Counted from the stretch's first letter, positions 1 through 6,098 are shown. The stretch is DNA of 13,471 nt from Candidatus Dojkabacteria bacterium UBA5209 (GCA_002412645.1 DHVL01000010.1:4819-18289), one strand, 5' to 3'. The notes: a model not told the origin generated them from the sequence alone. Numbers and translations: made by a program.

Positions 1-441
1 AAAATATAGCTTAGAAGCAGCAGCAATACCTACTGTAGCTCCTCCTGTTTCTGCATTATTACTTAATGGATATGCTTCTACATATGCGAAGTATTTACCA
101 GGTACAACTTTAACTGGCAAATCTAAAGTAATATCCACAACCTGAATCTGTCCTGGCTCAAGTGAGAACTCACTTGGGGAGAATTTAAACCATTCTGCTT
201 CAGGTCTAATTTCTTCCTGCTGATTATGGTATGTAATTTTTAGAGAATAGCTTCCTTCTATATCCCCTGTATTAATTACTGATATTGAGGGTAATCTATA
301 TATAGTTCCTGGCATCAATCCTTCGTCTACTTCTATCTTTCCTGTTCCTACTCCGACCCCGATTTTTGCTTCTGTTTGTAAAGGAAATACTATTGCTAAA
401 GCTACTAGGGCAAGTACTACTATATTCAGATTTTTTAACAT
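1..441 (-). CDS. Secreted beta-sandwich (Ig-like) surface protein, C-terminus cut by window edge
   Basis: This frame is open from ATG at 441 to the first base of the window, giving 147 codons with no stop, so the 3' end lies outside. Residues 1-25 form a signal peptide: MLKNLN, a hydrophobic core and a TEA-K cleavage site. The mature part has alternating beta-strand patterns (SISVINTGDIEGSYSLKITY, then FSLEPGQIQVVDITLDLP, then GKYFAYVEAYP). These resemble the chaperone-like or NEW3-like Ig domains of bacterial surface proteins, in which an 'EPGQ..V.I.L.LP....GKY' segment is typical. It lies 40 bases downstream of another secreted protein on the same strand, with a TATAAT-like hexamer at 473-478 in the gap. 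I infer an exported envelope component; the exact family is not recognised. Confidence 0.75.
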   Translation of the reverse strand, partial: MLKNLNIVVLALVALAIVFPLQTEAKIGVGVGTGKIEVDEGLMPGTIYRLPSISVINTGDIEGSYSLKITYHNQQEEIRPEAEWFKFSPSEFSLEPGQIQVVDITLDLPVKVVPGKYFAYVEAYPLSNNAETGGATVGIAAASKLYF

Positions 442-481
442 ATTTTTAAGTAAACAAATTTTTTATTTCTGCATTATATCA

Positions 482-988
482 CTATTCAGCTACTGCTTGT
501 ACTGTGACATTTACACTCTGTTGTGTAAAAACAGATGATGAAGTTGGCGCTGTAATATTCAAATCTAAAGATCTAGTTGCACTTGCTGCTACGCCAGTTG
601 CTAATTGGTCGTAATCAACAGTTAAAGCTGTGTATCCTGTTGGATATGATGAACATCCACTAGTACAGAAAGAATGGACAAACGTATCAGGAGCTGCAGT
701 AGCTCCTAGTGTCCAGTTTGCACTATTTGAGCCAGAAATGTTAATTGTAATTGGTACATTCCCGTCATTTGTTATTGTTTGAGTGTCAGTTAAGTCAACA
801 GTAGATTTATTTGAAGAAGCTGCTATTGTTCCATATGCTATTTGACCATCACTAACAGAAAGGGAAACATTTTGTAAGGTGACAGTTGCAGTTACACTAT
901 CTGTTGTCTGTGCAAAAACAATATCACTATAATAAAAACCTAATGCAAATACAGATAATATTAATACTGTGAATACTTTCTTAAACAT
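482..988 (-). CDS. Small secreted beta-rich protein, WxL/surface-adhesin-like
   Basis: A 168-aa protein. Residues 1-26 are a clear signal peptide (MFKKVF, hydrophobic core, cleavage VFA-Q). The mature chain is rich in Thr, Ser, Val, Asn and Ala with strand-like repeats (SVTATVTLQNVSLSVS, then TQTITNDGNVPITINISG, then SVNVTVQAVA). Its only two cysteines sit close together (C108 and C112, CTSGC) and could form a disulfide outside the cell. The 'NDGNVPITINISG...NWTL' pattern resembles WxL-like and other Gram-positive or CPR surface beta-sandwich proteins, but I cannot name a family. A good promoter lies at 1022-1051. The partial secreted gene at 1-441 follows 40 bases downstream, so the two are probably co-expressed surface components. 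Confidence 0.8.
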   Translation of the reverse strand: MFKKVFTVLILSVFALGFYYSDIVFAQTTDSVTATVTLQNVSLSVSDGQIAYGTIAASSNKSTVDLTDTQTITNDGNVPITINISGSNSANWTLGATAAPDTFVHSFCTSGCSSYPTGYTALTVDYDQLATGVAASATRSLDLNITAPTSSSVFTQQSVNVTVQAVAE

Positions 989-1021
989 AAGGGCAATTTA
1001 TAAAAAATTAATAACTTCTAT

Positions 1022-1051
1022 ATCTTAGAGGTAATAATATACTCATGTCAA
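1022..1051 (-). promoter_or_regulatory. Sigma70-type promoter of the secreted-protein gene
   Basis: On the minus strand a perfect -35 TTGACA (1046-1051) is followed after 18 bases by TAAGAT (1022-1027, four of six consensus bases). A start near 1015 would leave a leader of about 25 bases before the ATG at 988. No Shine-Dalgarno sequence is visible in that leader. Confidence 0.55.
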
Positions 1052-1060
1052 GAAAAAAAA

Positions 1061-1669
1061 TTATTTCTTTTTTCTACTCTTTCTTTCTTCATATTTGTAG
1101 ATAACAATAGACCATATACCACCAGACATAATTAAAATACCAGCTACTGACATAACAGTATCAAAATATATTTCACCTAAGTTAGCTATATATCCTCCTA
1201 ATATACATATGAATCCAGTAGATACACTCATTATCACTTCATATATACTGTACTGTCTTCCTTCTCTTCCGTTATCTATATTTAATGCAAAAAGTTTTCT
1301 CCAAGTAGTTACATTCATAGAGGCACCGAGTCCGAATATGAATTGTAAAAAGTAATATTGATATTGAGATGTAATATATGGGTAAAGGAGGAATGGAAAA
1401 CCCATTAGTAAGATACCTACGAGGAGTATGAGTATTTCATCTTTGTCTTGTTTATACTTGTCTGTTAATATACCGAGAGGTATTTGAAGTGATGCTCTTG
1501 TAAAGAAATATATTGAGGTACCTATACCTACAAACTGTACGACATCTTCCCCAAGCTTAGATGCAAGGTAAAGTCCTGCTAGCATTGAGATTATGGTATA
1601 TGGTCCCCATGTAAAAACATCTGAAAGACTAAGGTATATAACTACTTTATTGATTTTGGGCAGCTTCAT
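1061..1669 (-). CDS. Half-size (six-helix) MFS-type membrane protein
   Basis: A 202-aa integral membrane protein with about six hydrophobic segments (roughly 14-37, 46-68, 79-98, 104-125, 140-163 and 168-191). The loop after the second helix reads GILTDKYKQDKDE at residues 66-78, matching major facilitator motif A (G-x-x-x-D-R/K-x-x-x-R/K), which marks the N-terminal half of a 12-helix MFS permease. A normal member has about 400 residues. This one stops after six helices with a basic KYEERKSRKKK tail, and no C-terminal half is found nearby in any frame. It could act as a homodimer, or be a degenerated permease kept for another role. No substrate can be read from the sequence. It has its own promoter-like sequence very close to the ATG. 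Confidence 0.7.
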   Translation of the reverse strand: MKLPKINKVVIYLSLSDVFTWGPYTIISMLAGLYLASKLGEDVVQFVGIGTSIYFFTRASLQIPLGILTDKYKQDKDEILILLVGILLMGFPFLLYPYITSQYQYYFLQFIFGLGASMNVTTWRKLFALNIDNGREGRQYSIYEVIMSVSTGFICILGGYIANLGEIYFDTVMSVAGILIMSGGIWSIVIYKYEERKSRKKK

Positions 1670-1677
1670 TATCTTTT

Positions 1678-1706
1678 AGTGTATCTTTTTTGAATATCTG
1701 TGTAAA
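1678..1706 (-). promoter_or_regulatory. Probable promoter for a leaderless MFS-like mRNA
   Basis: Minus-strand TTTACA (1701-1706), a 17-base spacer, then TACACT (1678-1683). The -10 ends only eight bases before the ATG at 1669, so transcription would begin at or within about two bases of the start codon. Both hexamers match consensus at several positions, but the DNA is AT-rich, so chance matches are possible. Confidence 0.4.
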
Positions 1707-1713
1707 TAGATGT

Positions 1714-2256
1714 TTATTTTACCCAGGTGTCCTTTATATCTATATATTCAGGTTCAGAAATCGTGACTCTTAATACTTCCCCATTCTTCATTTTGTATAG
1801 GGAATCGTCTTCTCTGTAATAGCTAAGATATTTATCATCATGGGTATTAAAGAATATATGTGTATCAAGCTTTGAAGTACGTATTGCTCTTACTCCGGGT
1901 TCTGTTGTAACTCCGTAAATTACTATTTCTCCAATTTGGTACTGACCATATTCTCTTGTTTTTAAATTGTATTCTTTGTAATATACTACCTTTCCACCTT
2001 CAAATATTACTTCAATTTCATTTGTTTTTCCTCTTACGTCAATTAATTGAGTACCTAAAGATTTTAAATATTCACTTATGTCTGGAAAACCTTCAGGTAG
2101 AGGAGACACAGCATCAATGAAAAGAGTGTCTTTTATTTCTCCCGGATCTACAAAATTGGTTAAAAGTATATTGTAAGGAATTTCACTATTTTTAGTAGTA
2201 TTTCCTTCTGGGGTATAATCTTTGAAAAGAGATTCTTGTATTAGCTCTTTTTCCAT
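1714..2256 (-). CDS. Hypothetical protein, 180 aa, soluble
   Basis: I do not recognise this protein. It has no signal peptide and no membrane segment. The first 30 residues are polar and probably flexible (MEKELIQESLFKDYTPEGNT). The remainder alternates charged residues and beta-strand patterns (IEVIFEGGKVVYYKEYNL, YGQYQIGEIVIYGV, HIFFNTHDDKYLSYY) and is rich in Tyr and Asp/Glu, suggesting a small beta-rich cytoplasmic fold. Coding is supported by the intact 180-codon frame, codon use like its neighbours and a well-placed promoter at 2300-2329. It follows mnmA by 78 bases on the same strand and precedes the MFS-like gene by 44 bases. No function is proposed. Confidence 0.7.
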   Translation of the reverse strand: MEKELIQESLFKDYTPEGNTTKNSEIPYNILLTNFVDPGEIKDTLFIDAVSPLPEGFPDISEYLKSLGTQLIDVRGKTNEIEVIFEGGKVVYYKEYNLKTREYGQYQIGEIVIYGVTTEPGVRAIRTSKLDTHIFFNTHDDKYLSYYREDDSLYKMKNGEVLRVTISEPEYIDIKDTWVK

Positions 2257-2299
2257 ATATTAAGAAGTATAAATTTATTTGGGACTTATAGTATCATTA

Positions 2300-2329
2300 T
2301 ATATACATGTGTTTAGTATATACTGTCAA
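2300..2329 (-). promoter_or_regulatory. Promoter between mnmA and the 180-aa gene
   Basis: Minus-strand TTGACA (2324-2329, perfect -35), an 18-base spacer, then TATATA (2300-2305), which runs on into TATAAT. The spacer contains a 10-bp palindrome, AGTATATACT (2315-2324), that could bind a regulator. The predicted leader to the ATG at 2256 is about 40 bases. This argues that the 180-aa gene is transcribed separately from the iscS-iscU-mnmA operon. Confidence 0.5.
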
Positions 2330-2334
2330 CCAGT

Positions 2335-3402
2335 TTAAGAAATAATTCCACCACCTACTACAATATCATTGTCATAAAAGACAATAGACTGACCTTTTGT
2401 AGGAGCTCTCTGTTCTCTTATAAAGGTAACTTTCACTTTGTTATCATCAATAGGTTGTATTACTGCATTATCTTCTTTTGCTTTGTATCTAATCTTAGCT
2501 TTAATATTCATAGGTTCTATTAATTGTTCTATGGATATCCAGTTAAGATCCTCTGCATAGACTTCTTTGCTAAGTAAGTCTTCATTCTCACCTAGTATAA
2601 TTCTGTTATTCTCAGCATCTATATCTAATACAAAAAGAGGTTTACCTGTAGATATTCCTAATCCTCTTCTTTGTCCTATTGTGTATTTTGTAATACCTTG
2701 ATGAGATCCCAATACATTACCCTGTGTATCTACGAATTCCCCTGTATTTGGTTTTTTACCTGTATGCTCTTTAATAAAGCGGTAGTGATCATTGTCATCG
2801 ATAAAGCATATCTCTTGACTATCTGGTTTAGATGCAACAGAGAATCCTATCTTTCCTGCTATTTCTCTTACCTCACTTTTTTTGTATTTACCTAGAGGAA
2901 AGAGAGTTTTTGAGAGTTGTTCTTGAGTAAGATTGTAGAGTACATAGCTTTGGTCTTTAGTATCATCGACTGATTTCTTCAGTAAGTATCTATCACCTTT
3001 CTTTTCTATAATTGCATAGTGACCTGTTGCAATGTAATCAATGTCCATACTTTTTGCTTTGTCTAAAAGGGAACCGAACTTTACATACTTATTACAAGCT
3101 ATACACGGATTGGGAGTTCTTCCAGATTCATACTCTTTTACAAAGTACTCTATTACATACTTTTTAAAATCTTCTTTCATATTGAAAACATAGAAAGGAA
3201 TCTTTAGCATATTGGCAACTCTTCTGGCATCTTCTACGGAGCTAAGAGAGCAACATCCATCTTCATGAGAGGTATCTGTCCATACTTGCATGTGTACCCC
3301 TATTACATCATATCCTTGCTCTTTTAGTAGGTATGCACTTACACAACTATCTACTCCCCCACTCATTCCTAGCATTACCTTTTTCTTACTTCTTCTCTCC
3401 AT
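2335..3402 (-). CDS. mnmA: tRNA-specific 2-thiouridylase MnmA
   Basis: Catalyses ATP-dependent 2-thiolation of U34 in the anticodons of Lys, Glu and Gln tRNAs, in the cytoplasm. At 355 aa it has normal family length. Visible motifs in order: PP-loop SGGVDS (14-19), TPNPCIACNKYVKFG (96-110) with the catalytic Cys103 and an extra Cys100, ATGHYA (125-130), DQSYVLYNL (150-158), SQEICFI (195-201) with the second catalytic Cys199, and GQRRGLGI (243-250). It is the last gene of an iscS-iscU-mnmA operon, and its ATG overlaps the end of iscU by 17 bp, implying translational coupling. In known systems the sulfur for MnmA comes from a cysteine desulfurase such as IscS, directly or by relay, so the gene order fits a self-contained thiolation module. 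No tus relay genes are seen here. Confidence 0.97.
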   Translation of the reverse strand: MERRSKKKVMLGMSGGVDSCVSAYLLKEQGYDVIGVHMQVWTDTSHEDGCCSLSSVEDARRVANMLKIPFYVFNMKEDFKKYVIEYFVKEYESGRTPNPCIACNKYVKFGSLLDKAKSMDIDYIATGHYAIIEKKGDRYLLKKSVDDTKDQSYVLYNLTQEQLSKTLFPLGKYKKSEVREIAGKIGFSVASKPDSQEICFIDDNDHYRFIKEHTGKKPNTGEFVDTQGNVLGSHQGITKYTIGQRRGLGISTGKPLFVLDIDAENNRIILGENEDLLSKEVYAEDLNWISIEQLIEPMNIKAKIRYKAKEDNAVIQPIDDNKVKVTFIREQRAPTKGQSIVFYDNDIVVGGGIIS

Positions 3403-3772
3403 TTTGCTTTTCTCTGTAATTGTCTATTGCTGCTTTAACTGCAGATTCTGCTAAATTAGAGCAATGCATTTTTACAGGTGGTAATCCATCTAATGCTTCT
3501 GCTACTCTTTGATTAGTTATCTTCATTGCTTCTTCTATGGTTTTACCTTTGATTAATTCTGTAACCATACTGCTGGTGGCTACTGCCGCACCACATCCAA
3601 ATGTTTGAAATTTAACATCCACTATTACTTCATCTTCTATTTTCATATACATTTTCATAATGTCTCCACATCTTGCATTACCAACCTCTCCAACTGCATT
3701 TGCATCTTCTAGTGTTCCTACATTTCTAGGGTTGAAAAAATGATCCATAACTTTTTCACTATATCCTTCCAT
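3386..3772 (-). CDS. iscU: Fe-S cluster assembly scaffold IscU/NifU N-domain
   Basis: A 128-aa protein matching the single-domain U-type scaffold on which [2Fe-2S] and [4Fe-4S] clusters are built from IscS-derived sulfur. The three conserved cluster-binding cysteines are present: C35 in GNARCGD, with the conserved Asp37; C60 in QTFGCGAA; and C104 in KMHCSNLA. The LPPVK segment (97-101), the chaperone-recognition motif in IscU, is also kept, although no hscA or hscB is in the window. The protein aligns over its whole length with NifU-like/IscU proteins, and it has no C-terminal Nfu domain. It sits four bases downstream of iscS and overlaps mnmA by 17 bp. The short acidic-basic tail NGEKK is its only unusual end. 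Confidence 0.96.
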   Translation of the reverse strand: MEGYSEKVMDHFFNPRNVGTLEDANAVGEVGNARCGDIMKMYMKIEDEVIVDVKFQTFGCGAAVATSSMVTELIKGKTIEEAMKITNQRVAEALDGLPPVKMHCSNLAESAVKAAIDNYREKQNGEKK

Positions 3773-3776
3773 ATTA

Positions 3777-4943
3777 TTAATGTTTTGAAATTAATGGGGA
3801 CATATCTCTTAATCTTTGTACTATTGGAGGAAGTATATCTAAGAGATATTCTACGTCATCTTTACTATTTTCAGTAGAGAATGTAAGTCTAAGAGAACCA
3901 TGTGCTATCTCATGTGGTAGACCTATTGCTAGTAGTACATGTGAAGGGTCTAGAGAGCCAGAGGTACACGCAGAGCCACTAGATGCACATACTCCTTTCA
4001 TGTCCAGCAGGAGTAATATTGACTCTCCTTCTATATATTTAAAACAGACATTTACATTTCCTGGTAATCTCTTTTGTAAATCTCCATTTACTCTTGTATC
4101 TGGTATTTTTTCAAGTAGTCCTTTAATGGTCATATCTCTTAGCTCAATTAGTTTCTTGCTCTTTTTTTCTATATCTTTGGTTGCAATCTCTATTGCTTTA
4201 CCAAGACCAACTATACCGGCAACATTTTCAGTTCCTGCTCTTCTGTTTCTCTCTTGTGCTCCTCCGTGTAAGAAAGCTTCTATATTTACTCCTCTTCTTA
4301 TATACAATGCTCCTACTCCCTTTGGGCCATTAAACTTATGTGCTGAAAGAGAGAGTAAATCTATATTTAACTCATTCACATCTATTGGGATATTTCCTAC
4401 TGCTTGTACAGCATCTGTATGAAAATATATTCCTTTTTCTTTGGTAATTTCCCCTATCTCTTTAATTGGTTGTACTGTTCCAATTTCATTGTTAGCAAAC
4501 ATAACAGATACTAGTATAGTGTCTTTTCTAAGTGCTTTTTTGAAATCATTAACATCAACAATTCCATTTTCTTTTACAGGTAGGTATGTAACTTCAAATC
4601 CATTCTTCTCTAAGTATTGGCATGTATGAAGTACAGCGTGATGTTCTATGTTCGTAGTTATAATATGGTTGCCCTTCTTTCTATTTGCAAACGCTACTCC
4701 TTTAATAGCCCAATTATCTGATTCCGTTCCTCCATTAGTGAAAAATATTTCACTAGAGTTTGCATTTAGTGCATTAGCTACTCTATCTCTGGCTTTATCT
4801 ATAGCTTTTCTACTTTCTCTTCCAATGCTGTATATACTAGAAGCGTTACCATACATATCTTTTAAATATGGCATCATTTCATCCAAAACTATCGGATTTA
4901 ACTTTGTTGTAGCTGAATTGTCTAGGTAAATATTTTTTGACAT
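3777..4943 (-). CDS. iscS: Cysteine desulfurase IscS/NifS
   Basis: A pyridoxal-phosphate enzyme converting L-cysteine to L-alanine and an enzyme-bound persulfide, the sulfur source for iron-sulfur clusters and tRNA thiolation. At 388 aa it is standard length. Motifs: N-terminal YLDNSATT (6-13), GGTESDN (71-77), EHHAVL (100-105) with the PLP-stacking His101, Asp177 and Gln180 in HTDAVQAVG, the PLP lysine Lys203 in SAHKFNGPKG, RRAGTENVAG (234-243), and the mobile loop SSGSACTSGS (321-330) with catalytic Cys326. The long loop places it in group I (IscS/NifS) rather than SufS. It is the first gene of the operon with iscU (four bases downstream) and mnmA. The start at 4943 is supported by the NIYLDNSATT alignment and by a hairpin and promoter-like sequence directly upstream. 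Confidence 0.97.
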   Translation of the reverse strand: MSKNIYLDNSATTKLNPIVLDEMMPYLKDMYGNASSIYSIGRESRKAIDKARDRVANALNANSSEIFFTNGGTESDNWAIKGVAFANRKKGNHIITTNIEHHAVLHTCQYLEKNGFEVTYLPVKENGIVDVNDFKKALRKDTILVSVMFANNEIGTVQPIKEIGEITKEKGIYFHTDAVQAVGNIPIDVNELNIDLLSLSAHKFNGPKGVGALYIRRGVNIEAFLHGGAQERNRRAGTENVAGIVGLGKAIEIATKDIEKKSKKLIELRDMTIKGLLEKIPDTRVNGDLQKRLPGNVNVCFKYIEGESILLLLDMKGVCASSGSACTSGSLDPSHVLLAIGLPHEIAHGSLRLTFSTENSKDDVEYLLDILPPIVQRLRDMSPLISKH

Positions 4944-4964
4944 GGTAAGAGATATTTTACCATG
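4941..4964 (-). promoter_or_regulatory. Perfect inverted repeat covering the iscS start codon and -10 region
   Basis: CATGGTAA (4941-4948) and TTACCATG (4957-4964) are perfect 8-bp arms around an 8-base centre. On the minus strand the repeat includes a -10-like TAAAAT (4954-4959), ten bases before the iscS ATG, and the ATG itself lies in the downstream arm. It could be an operator for a repressor of the iscS-iscU-mnmA operon, or an RNA hairpin hiding the start codon. It does not resemble the E. coli IscR site. Confidence 0.4.
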
Positions 4965-4985
4965 TATTTATCCTGTCTTACTAAT

Positions 4986-5492
4986 TTAAATTTCTCTGCT
5001 GTCATATGCCCAATGAAGTAATGCCTGCCTTTGCTTTCTCCTACATTGTAAATCTCCTCTTTTACACCCCTTCTTTATACCTCCAATATGTCTTTTCATC
5101 GCTTTCCATCTTTTAATTTGTCTTTTGTCTTCCTTGGGTAATCTTCTTCCCATGTAATATCTGCAATACCACTGAAACCATCCTCTAGGATCATCTTCAT
5201 ATATCCACCCTTTCTCTTGCCAATATTTTAGGGGTAGGCTTGCATCTACTTTAAAGTAATTAAGTAATGGATTTCTATTAATTGGAGAAAGCTTTGCTTT
5301 AGTAAACCAATCTTTGGGGAATTCATTTTGACAATCTGTCATATATTTACCTCCAAATATCCCAAGCTTAAGAAGCTGTTTTGGAGTTAATTCGGGCTTA
5401 AATTCTGGGTCAAAGTTTTTACCAATTGGTTCTGTTAGAAAATATGTATACCCATTTTGCATTCTGTCATATACAACAACTCCTTTTTTCAT
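4986..5492 (-). CDS. Conserved aromatic-rich protein of unknown function, 168 aa
   Basis: No function is known to me. The protein is soluble and rich in Trp, Tyr, Arg and Lys. Its most striking segment is DDPRGWFQWYCRYYMGRR at residues 100-117, followed by a basic helical region (KRQIKRWKAMKRHI) and a C-terminal CRRKQRQALLHWAYD (150-164). An earlier segment, GIFGGKYMTDC (44-54), is also glycine/aromatic-rich. I recall similar uncharacterised proteins scattered across bacteria and some eukaryotes, but that is memory, not a search result. The dense arginines, tryptophans and four cysteines (C54, C110, C143, C150) could serve nucleic-acid or metal binding; this is speculation. It is divergent from the nuclease-like gene at 5583 and lies 42 bases upstream of iscS on the same strand. 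Confidence 0.85.
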   Translation of the reverse strand: MKKGVVVYDRMQNGYTYFLTEPIGKNFDPEFKPELTPKQLLKLGIFGGKYMTDCQNEFPKDWFTKAKLSPINRNPLLNYFKVDASLPLKYWQEKGWIYEDDPRGWFQWYCRYYMGRRLPKEDKRQIKRWKAMKRHIGGIKKGCKRGDLQCRRKQRQALLHWAYDSREI

Positions 5493-5498
5493 ATGTAT

Positions 5499-5527
5499 AT
5501 TGTATATCTTAGTGAGGGATATTTAAA
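5499..5527 (-). promoter_or_regulatory. Promoter giving a leaderless mRNA for the 168-aa gene
   Basis: Minus-strand TTTAAA (5522-5527), a 17-base spacer, then TACAAT (5499-5504, five of six consensus bases). Only six bases separate the -10 from the ATG at 5492, so the expected transcription start is the A of the start codon. The -35 lies inside the 14-bp palindrome at 5518-5531. Confidence 0.45.
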
Positions 5528-5531
5528 TATC
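5518..5531. promoter_or_regulatory. 14-bp perfect palindrome in a divergent promoter region
   Basis: GATATTTAAATATC reads the same on both strands. It covers the -35 of the leftward gene and ends three bases before the -35 candidate of the rightward gene, so a bound dimeric regulator could control both. An AT-rich palindrome of this size can also occur by chance about once in a window of this length. Confidence 0.3.
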
Positions 5532-5534
5532 TTC

Positions 5535-5563
5535 TTGATTTTACATTTCTTACCCTGTAGTAT
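5535..5563 (+). promoter_or_regulatory. Promoter of the nuclease-like gene
   Basis: TTGATT (5535-5540), a 17-base spacer, then TAGTAT (5558-5563). Each hexamer matches four of six consensus bases. The predicted leader is about 13 bases with no Shine-Dalgarno sequence before the ATG at 5583. Confidence 0.35.
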
Positions 5564-5582
5564 TTGGAATTACTAAATATAC

Positions 5583-6005
5583 ATGAACGTGCATATGCTA
5601 GAAACAGAAAACCAGAACATGGAGCTTGTAGAAGACCTCTCAGAGAAATATCCTTCTTTGTATTTAGGAGAGCCATTTCAAGGAGATTTTTCTGGTATGA
5701 ATACATGTGAGGCAAAGTTTGTAGATATCTTGTTAGAAAGAGATTTGATTGTATTTAGAGAGCCATTAATTGCTAATGTAGACTGTGTTCCTGACTTCTT
5801 TGTTTACAATCCTAAAAGAGGAAGTGGTAAGTTAGTAGAGATTACTTTGATGCCAAGAAATGGGAATGGAGGAAATGGATTTAAGACCAAAGTACGTAAA
5901 GCAAGACAGAATGAAAGCTTAGCAAGTACAGGTATCCCTTATGTTGTTTTGTACAGAGAAGAATTAGAAAAAGTAAGAGATTACTGCCGATGGGATCTAT
6001 TTTAA
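5583..6005 (+). CDS. Stand-alone PD-(D/E)XK nuclease-fold protein (putative)
   Basis: A 140-aa protein with the layout of a small restriction-endonuclease-like domain. A helix carries a conserved-type acid (NTCEAKFVDILLE, E43). Next comes a strand and the core CVPDFFVYNP with P70-D71, then after a short turn GKLVEITLMP with E86. A later segment has repeated lysines (FKTKVRKARQNE, 100-111), and a final strand reads IPYVVLYREELE. The canonical signature is PD...(D/E)xK; here the third position is Thr88 (E-I-T), so catalysis may be altered or may use a lysine from the following helix. No methyltransferase or other restriction partner is adjacent. Alternative start: ATG at 5595. It may be a DNA-repair or Holliday-junction-type nuclease, a defence nuclease, or an inactive fold member; the assignment rests on motif layout only. 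Confidence 0.65.
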   Translation: MNVHMLETENQNMELVEDLSEKYPSLYLGEPFQGDFSGMNTCEAKFVDILLERDLIVFREPLIANVDCVPDFFVYNPKRGSGKLVEITLMPRNGNGGNGFKTKVRKARQNESLASTGIPYVVLYREELEKVRDYCRWDLF

Positions 6006-6053
6006 CAAAAGTAGCCCAGGCCTATCACTTTTTCCTATGCTCAAGCTCTTTTA

Positions 6054-6069
6054 GTAGGCTGTAGCCTAC
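6054..6069. repeat. GC-rich inverted repeat upstream of the Na+/phosphate cotransporter
   Basis: GTAGGCT (6054-6060) and AGCCTAC (6063-6069) form perfect 7-bp arms separated by two bases. No T-run follows on either strand, so it is a poor intrinsic terminator. It ends 15 bases before the -10-like hexamer at 6085-6090, where an operator overlapping the -35 position would sit. Confidence 0.35.
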
Positions 6070-6081
6070 CTGTTAGATATG

Positions 6082-6090
6082 TGATACATT
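6082..6090 (+). promoter_or_regulatory. Extended -10 element of the cotransporter gene
   Basis: TG-A-TACATT (6082-6090) is an extended -10 pattern (TGn plus a hexamer matching four of six bases). Eight bases separate it from ATG 6099, predicting transcription from about 6097. That would make the GTG at 6081 part of the promoter and favours ATG 6099 as the real start. No convincing -35 is present. Confidence 0.35.
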
Positions 6091-6098
6091 ATTGTTGT

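Noticed and set aside
1051..1075. A/T-only hairpin (AGAAAAAA / TTTTTTCT) at the end of the MFS-like gene, a possible terminator
   Set aside because: The stem is made almost only of A-T pairs and no separate U-tract follows on the minus strand. A weak structure expected by chance in this DNA.
4000..4929. Plus-strand ORFs of 62-140 codons opposite iscS
   Set aside because: They are antisense shadows of a well-established gene, with low-complexity Ser/Leu/Phe-rich products and no start context.
5509..5715. Minus-strand 68-codon ORF overlapping the divergent promoter region
   Set aside because: It covers the promoters and the start of the nuclease-like gene, has no motif, and would leave no room for control sequences.
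6011..6086. TATCAC (6023-6028) and GTGATA (6081-6086) as a long stem around the palindrome
   Set aside because: Only 6 bp across a loop of more than 50 bases; too weak and likely by chance.
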